Both the position numbers and the translations under genes were made by a program. Source: Euryodendron excelsum (taxonomy: Eukaryota; Streptophyta; Magnoliopsida; Ericales; Pentaphylacaceae). Taken from it: DNA of 64,000 bases. A model generated the notes under the pieces. It saw only the letters and a program-made list of their open reading frames with translations. It was not told where the DNA came from and did no database searches. Below, in pieces: positions 22,683 to 34,306 of this stretch. The first letter of the stretch is position 1, and each line of letters begins with the position of its first letter. Location of the stretch: contig CM065397.1 in assembly GCA_033060915.1 (NCBI GenBank), positions 34,489,501 to 34,553,500 on the forward strand, in the 5' to 3' direction.

Positions 22683-23565
22683 GTGAGTTTTCAAAATTTT
22701 GTTGATTTTGATGTGTAGAACTTCGTTTGAATCATCTGAATAGTGGAACTTGATGTTTTGATATGCTTTGAACACTTTGGTGATGTTGTTTTTACATTTT
22801 GGTGGTCGTTTGATTGAATTTGAATGATTTTTCATGATTATGTGAGGAGGATTTTTTGCAGGAATAGGGGAGTTGTTCCTACAGGCATGGGTATTGGGTT
22901 TTATGGCTATGTTTTTATGCAATGTGCCTTGGAAAAATGTATTTAACAACCGTATGAAGTTTCGTGATTTTTTGAAAACTCGGTGAATTTTTGATTTTTT
23001 GAAAAATAGAAAAATATTTAGAAAATTAAAAAAAAAAGAAAATTCAAGAAATTGTTGAAATTTTTAAAGTTTGAAATTTGGAAAAAGATTGGAATATTTT
23101 AGAAACATTTAAGGTGATTTTGAAAAATTTTGGAAGCCTTTTGAAAACCATTGATTTATTTGAAAAATGAAACATGCATTTTGAAAATTTTAAAAAATTG
23201 AAAAGTGTGCACGGGTGCCATTGTCATGTGATTGTTGGAAAGTGTACATTTTGCATTTTGTGTTGATGTCGTGGGTGTTGTAGGGACCATTTTTAAACGG
23301 GACTTTGCCAAAAAATTTTTGAAAATTAGGAAAGAGTTGGTTAAAGTTTTAGAAATAAAATATTTTTTGAAGGAAAAAGGCAGAGAACCCTTGAAACTTG
23401 GTTTAAAGTTGGAAAATCAAGATATGTATATAGAAAATTTGTTTTGACTTATTATTCGAAGTCTTTTATTTGTTTTATTTGTGTTAGTTGTTTATTTTAC
23501 TTTACTGTTATTTAAGATGCATGGATGGTATACTAACATCACTTACCTTGGCTTACCTTTTCAGG

Positions 23566-25410
23566 ATGGCAGATGCAGGTGATGACGATTCTGAGAGGAG
23601 GTGCCGCTCGGGGATGGCGGCTCGGACAGATTCTGCTGGCAGCTCTAGCCGATCTAGAGGTAGTTGACGATCTACCAGACAATCTTCATCCAGCCAGAGC
23701 GGGCAGGGGAGTAGACTACCTGCCGACCCTTTTCCTCCGGTTGAGCAGACTTTTGCCGAGGAGATTGATGCCGAGAAGGAGGTACCGGGCCTTGGGGACC
23801 AGGTGACCAGCTATGGGAGAGCATCTTCCAGGCATAGGCAGACAGACGCCGACTTGGGAGATCTGCAGATACCAGATGTCCCACCACTCGGGGATCTGGC
23901 CTATCATCCTAGTGTATACTCTAGACAGCATTTGCCACCTCCACGGGTACATACAGCTTTCCGAGGGGCTGTTCATCAGGTTTTTATGACCATGCAGCAG
24001 GCTGCCCCATCATACCGCGCCTTCTTAGTAGAGATCGGGTTTGGCGCCTTTATGGGATTACAGGCTAACCGCCTGAACCGGCATTTGGTACTGGCACTTG
24101 TTGAGAGGTGGTTCGGGGAGACTGGGACTTTCCATTTTGTCGGCTTCGAGTTAGGCCCCACTCCTTTTGATTGGGCGATTATTACAAGACTCTCCTTTGT
24201 CGGTCGGCGGATCACCCTACACCCGGTCAGCAGGGATGAGGCTTGTTTGCTGTTGGACTTGCCTCACCCTAAGCGTTTTGCCTTCCCAGTCTCTTGGATC
24301 AGTCAGGGTGAGCGTACTTTTGCTATTGAGCCATCGCCTGCTAGGCGGGATATCATGAGACGGCGACTTGTGTTGTATATCATCTTTAGCTGCTTCTGCA
24401 ACAACAATAAGTCACTCATGCCGTGCCGTTTGGTGAGTATAGTAGCCGATTTGGGAGCTTTGTCTAGTTGGACTGGGGGTCCTTTTCTTTTGGCGGCTTT
24501 CTTCGATCGATGCGGGTTCGGACTTCTTCTCGTTGGGGCAGCATGACTAGCTTTTGGTCCTTCCTTGTCTGGTGGAGTTACGAGTACCTACCAGTGCGTC
24601 ACCCTGCAGTTGTTGAGGATGATCTCTATCCTTGCGATTTGAGGTGGGCTCGTGACCGGGTAGCCCAGGGATCGGAGATTAATGACTTCGTGACCCTCCG
24701 GGCTAACCTGGAGCTGATTGAGGTGAGGGATGTGACCTGGCGGCCCTTTATTGGATCAGTCCATTACGAGACAGTCTGGTACCTGGTCCCGTTGTTCTTG
24801 TCGAGAGCTGCTTTTCTCAGTGATGACACCTGGGAGTCTTATCTTAGAGAGCGACACTGGCGGCAGTTTCATGAGGAGTTCCGATCAGTAAGGGCTCCAC
24901 CAGAGTATATGTTTGGAGTCCTGGTGGCAGGAGTGCCTATCTCCTACCAGGAGCGCCAGCCAGGTGCCGAGTTCTTGCTTCCTCCGGATACGGATTATGC
25001 TGCGCACTTTGGGGCTCATTCGGTTGGTGCCTTCACCCGGTTTGAGGTAGTAGTCGGTGGGTACGCTGTTGGCCAGGAGGTGGTTGACTTGTGGCGCCGT
25101 GCCGGGGGATATGTGCCCCAGGCCGAGTTTACTGCTGTGAGAGATCAGAGAGACCAGTACTAGATGGAGCCGGACTAGTACCAGGCCGAGGTGGCTTCCC
25201 TGACAGCTCGATTATCTCAGCTGGGTGGTGGGGGGGTATGTTATTCTCTCTCTGCTTCTTCTTACTCTGCTGTTGCTTAGTTCCTTTTGTATGTAGCTGA
25301 CTTCGGTTCTATCTTCCCTGTAGGATGGCGGTGCTTCGAGTAGTAATCCTCCTCCTCCGATGCCGAGTTTTGGGGATTTTGATCCAAATGATATCGACTT
25401 TGACGTGTGA
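23566..25410 (+). pseudogene. Antisense PMD-like gene, copy 2 (element 2), best preserved
   Basis: Spliced gene: donor 22683, branch TACTAAC at 23531, acceptor ending 23564, ATG 23566; main exon to 25235; intron 25236-25323 (GTATGT to CTGTAG); last exon 25324-25410 ending TGA. About 585 codons. Parts in order: Ser/Arg-rich N-terminus (residues 1-55); acidic linker; PMD-like core from about residue 145 (GFGAFMGLQANRLNRH, ERWFGETGTFHFVGFELG); mixed region ending in PQAEFTAVRDQRDQY; a Gln/Glu coil; Gly-rich junction; acidic tail (DFDPNDIDFDV). PMD proteins MAIL1 and MAIN of Arabidopsis act in silencing and development, and PMD domains are common in plant transposons. Damage: TGA at 23665, a 1-bp deletion near 24465, TAG at 25161 and near 25176. 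Not functional as it stands. Confidence 0.75.
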
Positions 25411-26006
25411 GAGATCCCCCTTGTAGAGATTCTGATCCTCTTTTGCCCCTTGTTCCTGAGATGTATTGATGTTAGACAGTTTTATTTTGCATAGTTTTGT
25501 ATAAGGATGGATATTTATGGTATTTAGATGCACGGATAGACAGATACATATGATCAGAGGCATGTGATGTATGATGATGTTAGATATCTATTTCATGAGT
25601 TGATGTTGATGACTTCTATTTCTACAGAGAGTTATGTCCTATATGTGTAAAGCTCATGCTGATTTTTTTTTTTTTTTAACATATGCACAAGTCAGAAGTA
25701 TATTAATAGAATGACACTGGGTGCTATTAGACTTGTAGTCCTGGGAATGGTAACTCCCTCCTCTTCGGGGATTTTAGCCTCTCTTCTGACTCAATCCTAT
25801 CTCGATCGGATGATAGCACTTCGCACCTTTCTCAACCTCTTGATCGCCTTCAACTTTCTATCTTAGGGTTAGTGTATAGGGTTATTAGGCTGAGACTCTC
25901 GACTCTCAGGGTTTTAGCAACAACTTACTTGACCTTTGGCAGAGCGATAAGTGGCCAGTCATTTCAATCTGAGAAGACTTTGTTTAGGACCGTAATGTGG
26001 GCTAGG
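25411..26006 (+). other. 3' flank of PMD copy 2
   Basis: No reading frame of interest. T-rich after 25470 with a T-run at 25660. Matches the flank of the other copies. Confidence 0.4.
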
Positions 26007-26580
26007 TTATGGGGTTTTAGAAACAACGGGATATGTAGGCTCAAATTCAATGTTGCTTTCGATTAGGTTCAGATCCATACCATCCTTGACTACTTTTCAG
26101 TAGGATTAGCATCCTTCTTTAGTTTTGGCAGCGTATCCGACTCATTTAGATCACGCAATTTGCTTTCAATCAGAGGGGACTTAAATAGGGTTGTAATGTA
26201 GGCCATGGTTTCGGGGTTTTGCAAGAAAAGGGTAAAGGCTCAAACCTATTGTACCTATTGGGTTTCTTTGTAACCTAGGATCACCTTTAAATTTCCTTCT
26301 TGCTTTTGACCATATATTTCTCAGGGTGAAAATAACCTTGTTCTTTCACCCTTTCTATATACCTTTTTGAGATAACTTTCTTCTTATTTGATCTTCTTAT
26401 ATGCTTTTGAAGATAACTCAGTCATAATTTTCTTCAGGCCTTCCCTTAAAGGATGTTTTTTTTTTTTTGCCTCTTGCCCCTTGGCAACTCATTTCTTTTG
26501 CTTTTTCTTTCTATTTCTTTTCTTTTCCTTTATTGAACGAAACAATTCTTTAACCCTTTTCCCTTGGTAGCTCGATATAC
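26007..26580 (-). pseudogene. Lysine-rich ORF of unknown function, copy in element 2
   Basis: Minus strand; stop TAA at 26007-26009. The upstream part is very rich in Lys and Arg (KEKKRNRKKKQKK-type run near 26500-26530), then a FHPEKYMV segment and the core equivalent to YPFLQNPETIAYI, here split by at least two frameshifts (about 26220 and 26290). The protein is shared with both outer internals, so it belongs to the family. I do not recognise the fold; the basic run could be nuclear-targeting or RNA-binding. Confidence 0.45.
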
Positions 26581-27340
26581 TCAGTGTGGGCGGTGATCCC
26601 TAGGTTGGGGTTTTGTTAAGAAAGGATAAGTGGCTCAACGGGTTTGGCAAGGAGGTTACTTTTGACTGTATGGGAAATGAAATGAGGGCCTCTCTTCACT
26701 TCGAATTAGATTGCTTGATCTATAGAGCTTTCATTGCTGCCCTAGCATGATAGAGGTGGACACCACTCCTAGAGTTCTCAACTATTATCTACCCCAGTGT
26801 GGGGAGGACAGTCTTGGATCAGGGTTGAAAAAGAAAATTTTTGCTTTTCACGAGGCTCTAGGGGTTAAACAAAGGGAATATAAGTACATTTGTTCATTTA
26901 TTTAATTATTTATTCTTTATATGTGGGGGAATGAAGGATGGCTCCTCTTCCTCTTGACAAACTGGCCACACATCGCTTAGCCTCAGAGTCCTGCAAGTGC
27001 TGCCTTTCGGTAGCATCCTCACTCATCCTTATTCTCTCTCTGGCAAGCTGATCATTTGGCGAGTGGTTAACTCATGCTATCATCCCCTCAAGTTGGATCA
27101 TTCCATAAGATAAACCATGCCCCTTGTGTAGAGAGTAGTCACCATTCCCTAGGGAAGACAAGACAAAAACAATGAAATAAAAGACTGTCATTTGATTATT
27201 ATTATTATTTTTACGAAAAGCATAAGGTTCTTCAGCAATAAGGAAATGTAAGCATTAATTTAAAAACAAGAAGTAAAAGGGATAGAAAGAAAGTGGGTGA
27301 AACCACCCCTCTCATGTACGCTTGTGCAAGGAACCCATTT
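26581..27340 (-). other. Region between gag and the lysine-rich ORF, element 2
   Basis: About 760 bp where an autonomous Tat element would carry pol. Conserved at the DNA level among the three internals (for example the CCCAGTGTGGGG block), but no protease, RT, RNase H or integrase motif could be read. Possibly a remnant or RNA structure. Confidence 0.45.
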
Positions 27341-29299
27341 TTAGTACGTCTTTGGGACAATTCCCACATTTTTTATGCTCCATTCACGACCCGGATCCTC
27401 GGCTAAGGGGAGACAAGCAAAGGCTTCTCCCAGAGCTCCACAGACGTTGACACTGTTGATGCGGTTATCAGCTTCCTTCTTGTTCTGTGCAGCGGGTTCT
27501 TCTGTAAACAGGGTGACCAGCTCATCCCCTTCCAGTTCGAATGGCTCTACTCATTCTCTTGACTCCTTTAGTCCCCAACCCATGTCGTCATAGTTGTACT
27601 CAGTCACGGGCCAAGGGTTTTCCAGCAAGTGACTTTCAGCTGCAGCATACTTCGAGTGTAGAAATTCATCACCCCACCCATCAGCAATTATGCTTTCGAT
27701 GTGTTCTTCCCTCGGCAACATTGGCTCTTCAATGGGCCAGTCAGAAGCATCAGGCACTTCATTAGAGTCATAGAGATAAATTGGGCATAGTGGGGGATCT
27801 TCCTTCCAGTCACTTTCTTCATCAGCCTCCCAATCGCTCTCATAACCTTCGGCCTCGAACTCGTTGATTTTTCCCTCGCCTTCCATCTCTACTAGTATCA
27901 TATTGACGGCCACCTGAATGATATTCATATGTAAGAGCGGCATTAAAGGTCGGGGGTAGAGAGCTTGGCAACGGGCGAGCAGGTACAGGCTTCAAGATGT
28001 TGTTTTTCAAAAGGCTATGGTACGCCTCAGTTTGGGTGCAGGCTAAGGCGTCGAAGGTAGGAGTACGTCGAGCAAGTCTATTGAAGTTGGGTCGTGCCCC
28101 AGCGGGACCATAGTTCGGGGTTGGAGCAGGCATGGTCAAGGTGGGTAAGGGCAGGACCTGGGGTGATTGGAGCGGAGGTCGGTATTGGGGTGGTTGGCTA
28201 GGCAGAATAGCAGACACTTCACCTTCCTTCCTGATCGTGCCCCTTGTAGTAGCCACCTTCTTGGCTAAGTTGGCGGTATTTTCTCCAGTCTTGGCATAGG
28301 GATCTGTGATTCTTCCTGTCTTGAGGCCATTTTCTATCATCTCTCCCTGCATGATGAGCTCGGAGAAGCTTTTTTCCATGCTTGTGCAGAGCTTCTCGTA
28401 GAATATACCTTGGAAAGTATGCACAAACAGTTGTACATACTCCTTCTCTTCCAGCGGGGGGTTTACTTGTGCAGCGGCCTCCCTCCATCTCAGGGCATAG
28501 GCTTTAAAGCTCTCCTTCTCACCCTTGCTCATTGTCATCAAGGACCATCAATCAGAAGTGAGGTCGATGTTGTGACGGTGTTGGGCTTTGAACGCGTTGA
28601 CTAGCTCCATCCACATTGTGATCTTCCTTAAGTCCAGACGAGCGAACCATTGCAGAGCCGACCCTGTGAGGCTGTGTTGGAATAACTGCATGAGGAGCTT
28701 TGGGTCATTGCCATGTCCACTTAGTGCTCCCGCGTATAGGCGAAGATGAGCAACGGGGTTACAGGTACCGTTATACTTCTAGAAGTTAGGCATTTTAAAT
28801 TTAGCAGGTCTCAGATAGTCGGGGAAGAAACAAAGTTCATCATAAGAAGTGAATCTGTAAGCATCATGGCCATGGAGACTTCGCAATGAATCCTCCAACC
28901 CTTGGATTTTCAGACTGAGAGGGTCTAGAGGGGCCTTCTTTATGAGGGGTGAAAGCAATATGGTCTCTTCTTCTTCAGTATTGACCCTTTTGGCATCTTC
29001 TTTAGTTTTCCCAACACTGTTGGACTAAAGCATGATCCTTGGATTAGCAGGTTCAAGGTCTTTAGATAAAGTCATTGATGATGACGGGACCGCAGTAGCA
29101 TCCTTCATGGCTAGAGTTTGAATGAGTTTAAGCATCTCATCCATCTTAGTCCTCATTTCATTAACTTCCTCTCGAGAGACTTGAGAGGATTCTTCAGGGT
29201 TAGCAGTCATCAGTGATGCTTTGTGCCGAGTGATAATAGGATCCCTAGGTGGATGTTGCCCCTTTTTGGGAGCAATGTTGACTCAATGCGAGGTGACTT
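27341..29299 (-). pseudogene. gag: Tat-type gag polyprotein, element 2, decayed
   Basis: Structural protein of a Gypsy retrotransposon. In order on the minus strand: N-terminal segment with a coiled coil (SREEVNEMRTKMDEMLKLIQ, about 29175-29110); a linker; the Retrotrans_gag domain (AHLRLYAGALSGHGNDPKLL; SALQWFARL; then FKAYALRWREAAAQV and KSFSELIMQGEMIENGLK) at about 28760-28340; a proline-rich stretch (28200-28090); a degenerate Zn-knuckle remnant (YEYHSGG, about 27930); and an acidic C-terminus ending IVPKTY before TAA at 27341-27343. The exon probably starts at 29299 after a splice acceptor (TTTACAG). In-frame stops at 29025 (TAG), 28779 (TAG), 28548 (TGA) and 27551 (TGA) all fit C-to-T change; a deletion near 27930 shifts the frame. 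Confidence 0.8.
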
Positions 29300-29485
29300 C
29301 TGTAAATAGAAATAAAAAGGAAAAAGAAAAAAAGAAAAACACAAGTCACAAGTTAGTTTTTGGTTTTTAGAGAATTTTATGCAATGCATGTCCTAGGGTG
29401 TTCCTCTTAAAGAGGAAAAACTAGCCATGATGTATTGGCTCACTTTTGGAGATAGGGGATTTGCCCCTGTATGCAGATACCTTAC
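29300..29485 (-). other. Probable intron in the gag leader, element 2
   Basis: On the minus strand a donor GTAAGGTAT at 29485 and a pyrimidine tract ending TTTACAG at 29300 bound 186 bp. The outer internals have a donor GTAAGGTAA and an acceptor TTTTAG or CTTTAG exactly 158 bp apart (39057-38900; 51798-51641). Confidence 0.45.
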
Positions 29486-29641
29486 TGTCAGGTAGGAACC
29501 TTCAATCATCCATAAAAATAAAGAAGTACATTAAATTTTGTGTTTGAGATACAAAAGAATTGGAATACATTTTAATAGGGGGAGGGGGAACATTTTCCTT
29601 TGGACTTCCACCTATCTACTTTTACAAAGGGAAACCCTAAA

Positions 29642-29755
29642 CTACTCTTGAGTCTTCAGATTCGCATTCCTTGGGTTTGATGTCAAGGAGGTCGCTGAGA
29701 GACCTTGTTGACTAATTGCCCCTTGTCTTCCTGGCAACCCTATCTCCGTGAGCAT
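29642..29755 (-). CDS. 38-codon upstream ORF in the gag leader, element 2
   Basis: ATG at 29755, stop TAG at 29642-29644, beginning MLTEIGLPGRQGAI. An open frame of exactly the same length is found at 39213-39326 (ATG kept) and 51938-52051 (ATG changed to ACG). It lies upstream of the probable leader intron. It may regulate gag translation or be chance; the preserved length while gag has several stops is the only support. Confidence 0.3.
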   Translation of the reverse strand: MLTEIGLPGRQGAISQQGLSATSLTSNPRNANLKTQE

Positions 29756-30739
29756 AGAGGGATTGGGGCCCCTCTTATGGAATGAATCGAGATGCATGCA
29801 ATGAGTCAGTAGGGTTACGCGGGAACCCTTAGGGTTTGGGTAGGTTTAATGCAAGGGAGAGTAGCGTTGGTGTCACTCTCAATGGGTTGATGATATGCAT
29901 GAGAATGCAGTGACTTGAGTTACTTGGAACTCTTGTCTTGACATGGGATATTGAATGCATGAACATGAATATGCAAATAGTATAAAGAGAGAAGGTACAA
30001 TTGAAGTAAACAAACATGCATGAACAGTTAAACAGGCATTATAACAGTATAAATACAAGCATTATAACAGCAGGTATAAATGAAATTAAGAGCAGTCGCT
30101 CTTTCCTCCGTGATTTTGAAAACGGTGCTCGTGTCCTAAATTCGGCAGAGGTTTGGCTATGCATGGTGTCTATATGAGTATGAGGTTGAGGGTTGACTAA
30201 TGCGTCTTAAAAAGGCTTGGTCCCCGGATCTTCAAACCTAGGCTCACTCCCCGAGGTGGTGCCATGATTGGTTGGTGATCCGAGTGGGGGAACCATCAAG
30301 AGGCCGTAGGCGAAGAAACTGACACAACATCTTGCCTACAACCAATATACCGTTCCCCTTTTCTAACTAGAAAGGACATATCAGCGTATGCAAGTATGCA
30401 GAATGCAAGTGCACATGCAGTGTGTGTGTGATTTTTAAAAGTGGAGGAAAGAGCCCAACAACTCCCATTCATCCTGTACATCACATTCATGCAAAGCAGT
30501 TAATAAAATTTAAGCATAAAGCGCACTTACAAAACAAAGATGCAAGTGTCAGTATGTGGATGACAAACATAATACAAGATAATATGAATAAATGCATGTT
30601 TTTTTTTGTTTTTTTCTTTTGAAAACAATTTTAAAAATTTAGTTTTGAAAATTTAAAGTGAATAGGATTGAACCAAGTTAATTGAAGACTCTACATGGGT
30701 AAAGGGTAAAGAGACATGACTAACGGCCTAACCCTCTAA
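29756..30739 (-). other. 5' leader of element 2
   Basis: Roughly 1 kb between the primer site and the upstream ORF. No coding potential; T-run at 30599-30610. Likely untranslated leader and packaging region; the conserved block GGTTGGTGATCC near 30265 is shared by all three internals. Confidence 0.4.
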
Positions 30740-30761
30740 GTGTCCCTAGTGGAGTCGCCAG
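30740..30761 (-). promoter_or_regulatory. Primer binding site of element 2
   Basis: Immediately downstream of LTR C on the minus strand: CTGGCGACTCCACTAGGGAC. Together with copies at 40320-40342 and 53044-53065 the consensus is TGGCGACTCTGCTGGGGACA. Tat-lineage elements usually use a tRNA-Arg-type primer; I did not verify the tRNA. Confidence 0.75.
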
Positions 30762-33700
30762 TTGTCGCGCCCAGATTTTTCGCACTCGAGGAATACTCAC
30801 ACAAGCGGGAAAAATGTTGTACTCTCTCGTTAGAACTCACCCTCCTAGAAGAATGAGTGCGACTAGGTTTGAATTGAAAACAGGTTTGAATAAAGGGTTT
30901 TTGAAAAAGACTCGGAGTCGCCACCTAACTTAATTAAGGTGAGTTAGGTCACCTGAAAACTAAGAATAATCTGAAGACTACACTTAGGGTTTTTGGAAAA
31001 CGATTTTGAAAATATCTCCTCAAGAGAGGGTTTTTAAGATAACAAGTTGTTTGGCAACGTTTGGACAACATTTAGCCCTTTTCGAAAAATAACTCCGTTT
31101 GGTCTTTGAAAACAGTGATTCTAGGTTTGGAGGTTGGTTACGTGTAGGGAAGACGCACTAAGCTATCACCCTACCTCGCCCTTTCGGTACCTACATGTCA
31201 ATCTACCCTAGATTCACCTACGAGCCTTCACCTAACTATTGGCCAATCCTATCCACTTTGAAAAAACAATGTTTATAAATTATCATGATACATGATATGC
31301 AAGTGCAAGTTAAGAAAATTGAAAAATAGATTTGAAAAGAAATTGATTTGATTTGAAAGAGATTTGAAATTGGATAGATTTGAAATTGAGAAATTTTGAA
31401 AATTGAAAGTAGAAATTTGAAATGGGAAATTTGAAAATAGATTGGAGATTTGGAAAGATTTTGGAATTTGAAATTTAAAATTTGAAGAAAGTTGTGACCA
31501 CACCTATGAAGGTGGAATTGAAAGTTTGAAGAGTGTTGTGACCGCACCTATGAAGGTTGCCTACGTATCCCTTTGGGGGAATCAGATCAGTCGTAGTTCG
31601 GACCGGAGTCCGATTGAAAATGGAAGAGTTGATTTGAAGAGAAAGATTGTATTGGAAATTGGATTGGAAGATTTGAAAATATTTGATTTTGGAAGACTTG
31701 GTTTTGGAAAGATGGAGGCTTAGGAAATCTAGACTTAGGAAAGATAGGAGACCTAGGAATAACTTGAGATTAAGAAAGATTTGACTCGAATGTTGGACTT
31801 GGAAGATTTGGAAAGATTGGATTTTAGCAAATGTTCAAATTAGGAAAGTTCCAAATTAGCAAAGCTTTGAATTAGAAAAGTTTCATTTTTGAAAAGTTTC
31901 AAATTAGGAAAGTTTTGGAATTGGAAAGTTTTGAATTAGGAAAGTTTGGTTTTAAGAAAGGTTTTGAAATAAGGAAGTTTTGAAAGTTGAAAAGTTTAGA
32001 ATTTAGAATGTATTGAAATAGGGAAGTTTTGAGTTTGGGAAGTTTTGAAAACAATAAAGTTTTGTTTTGGGAAAGGTTTGAAAAATGAAAGTTTTCAGTT
32101 TAGGAAATGTTTGAATTAAGAAAGTTTTGAGTTTAGAAAAGTCTTAGATTTTGGAAAGATGTTGAAGTTTTAGAAAGTTTAGAATTTTGGAGAGATTTAG
32201 GTTTAGAAAGATTTAACTTAAGAAAGTTTTGAACTTAGAAAGTTTTGAATTTGGAAAGATTAGAAAGTTTAAGATTTAGAAAGTTTTAGAGTTTGAGTTT
32301 TAGAAAATCTTGAAATTAGGAAAGGTTTGAGTTTAGGAAAAGGTTTGAAAACTTGAATTTGGAAAGGGGGTTGAATTAGGAAAGATGTGGAAGTTGAAAG
32401 TTTTAGGAAGCTTATGGTTTAGGAAGGTAGGAAATTAGGAAAGATTTAGCTTTTGAGTTTTAAAATTTATGAAAGATTTCTATGTTCAAGTTTTGGAAAC
32501 TTAAGGTTTAGGAAAGTGGAAGTTTAGGAAGGATTTGAATTACGAAAGATTTGGATTTGGAAGGGATTGGATTTCGTTTCTAAAAGAGAAGGTTTGATTT
32601 TGTTTCAAAAAATGGAGGATAGGATCTAGTTTCCTAAACGGAGAGATTGGATTTGGTTTCTTAAAGGGAAGATAGGATTTGGCAAAGATTTGGAAAGGGA
32701 GATTCTAGAAACCCTAGATTTATAGTTTTGACATAGAAAAGAGGTTTTGGAAATGTGTATAGTTTGGATGTGAAAGTAAGAGGTTTTGGAAACCTAGGTT
32801 TAGGGGCAAAGTTTGAAAATCATGTTTTTGGAAAGAAAATTAGGGTTTCCTAATCGTGAGTTCTAAGGTTTGATTTGGGCTTTAAGGAAAGAGTTTTTGG
32901 AAAGAAAATTTGAAGAGAGTTTTTGGAAAGAGATTTTAAAGAAGAGGAGTTTTTAGAAAGTGCGTTTTTAGAAACGAAAATTTTAGAAGGAAAATCCTAG
33001 AAGGGTACTTCTAGAAGGAAGATTTTGGAAAGAGAGTTTTTGGAAAGATTTTTTGGAGAGAGTTCTTCTAGGAAGGTTTTTGGTTGAAGATTGTTGGAGA
33101 GAGTTTTTGGAAAGATTTTTGGGGAACATTTTTAGAAAGTGGATTTTGGGGGGAGGATTTTGGAAAGGAGTTGAAAAAGGGAGTTTGGAAAAATAAATTT
33201 TGGAAGGGAATTTTTGGAAGCAATTTTTGAGAGGAGAGTTTTAGGAAAGTATGTTGAAAAAGAGATTTTTAGGAGAAAGGATTTGGAAAGAGAATTTTTA
33301 GGTGTAAAAACATCTCACTTTCCTAAAGCAATTCTAACCATAGGATGGCTAGAACCACTTTAGGAAAGCGGTTTTGAAAACAACAAGATTTGAAAATATG
33401 GACCGTATTGGTCACTTTTAATGTAACACTTTCCTAAAGCAACCCTAGCCATGGAAAGGTTAGAATCACCCTAGGATTGTGGTTTTGAAAACAAGTTTTC
33501 GAAAAAGAGATTTTGATGCAATTTTGAAAACAAGTTTGAAAATGATTTTGAAAACGAGTTCGAAAACGAATTTTGGAAGATGCAACACTATGATATGCAC
33601 AATGCAATTTGGGGTCGTGAACATACAAGGCTAAGGCTTCACCACATAATCAAGGGGGCCGGACCCACGTGGTCTCTGGTTAGACTAGAAGAAAGCCCCC

Positions 33701-34285
33701 GACACGATGACTCTCCAACAGTGTAATCCTACACATAGACCGGGAGTCCCCTTGTTTTAAGCATGCAAAGAAAGGGGGGGAAAGAGATGGGGGATTAAAA
33801 TAGAGAAAACCCAAGTGGGTAAGGAGAGAGAAGAGAGAGGGGGGAAGTGCGAAAATTTAAATAGGGAGCCTACCGTATGTCTTGTTTATTTTGCGCACCG
33901 TGCTGTCTTCGATCTTCGGTCTTCGGTCTTTGTCTTGATCTTCACCTACAGTCTTCAAGAGTTGTCTTCAAGCTTTGGATGCCAGCTCTTCAAGTCTTCG
34001 AAGGATGGTTGAAGGCTAGTGTATGAGTGTATGGGAGAATGTATGGGTGTATAGGAGGCTAGGGTTTGTGTATAGTGGCTAGGGTTTGGAAAACTTAGGG
34101 AGGCTAGGGTTTTTGAGGTGCTCGAGCTCTGTATATCGAAATATATGATTTTTAGGTTGAGTTTGCGGATCCCTTTCTCGTTGAATGAGGCTTTGTATTT
34201 TTAGAGGTTGGACAATACTGGCGCCTGTTGCAGTAGCGCCAGGCCAAATTTTACACTGGCACCACTCCAGGCCATTTTTTGGCTT

Positions 34286-34306
34286 GGCGCCACTACTAGT
34301 GGCGCC
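34286..34306. promoter_or_regulatory. 21-bp GGCGCC palindrome, LTR C
   Basis: GGCGCCACTA, C, TAGTGGCGCC, identical to LTR B 20201-20221. The neighbouring 9+3+9 dyad of LTR B is reduced here by a small deletion (CACCACTCCAGG). Confidence 0.75.
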
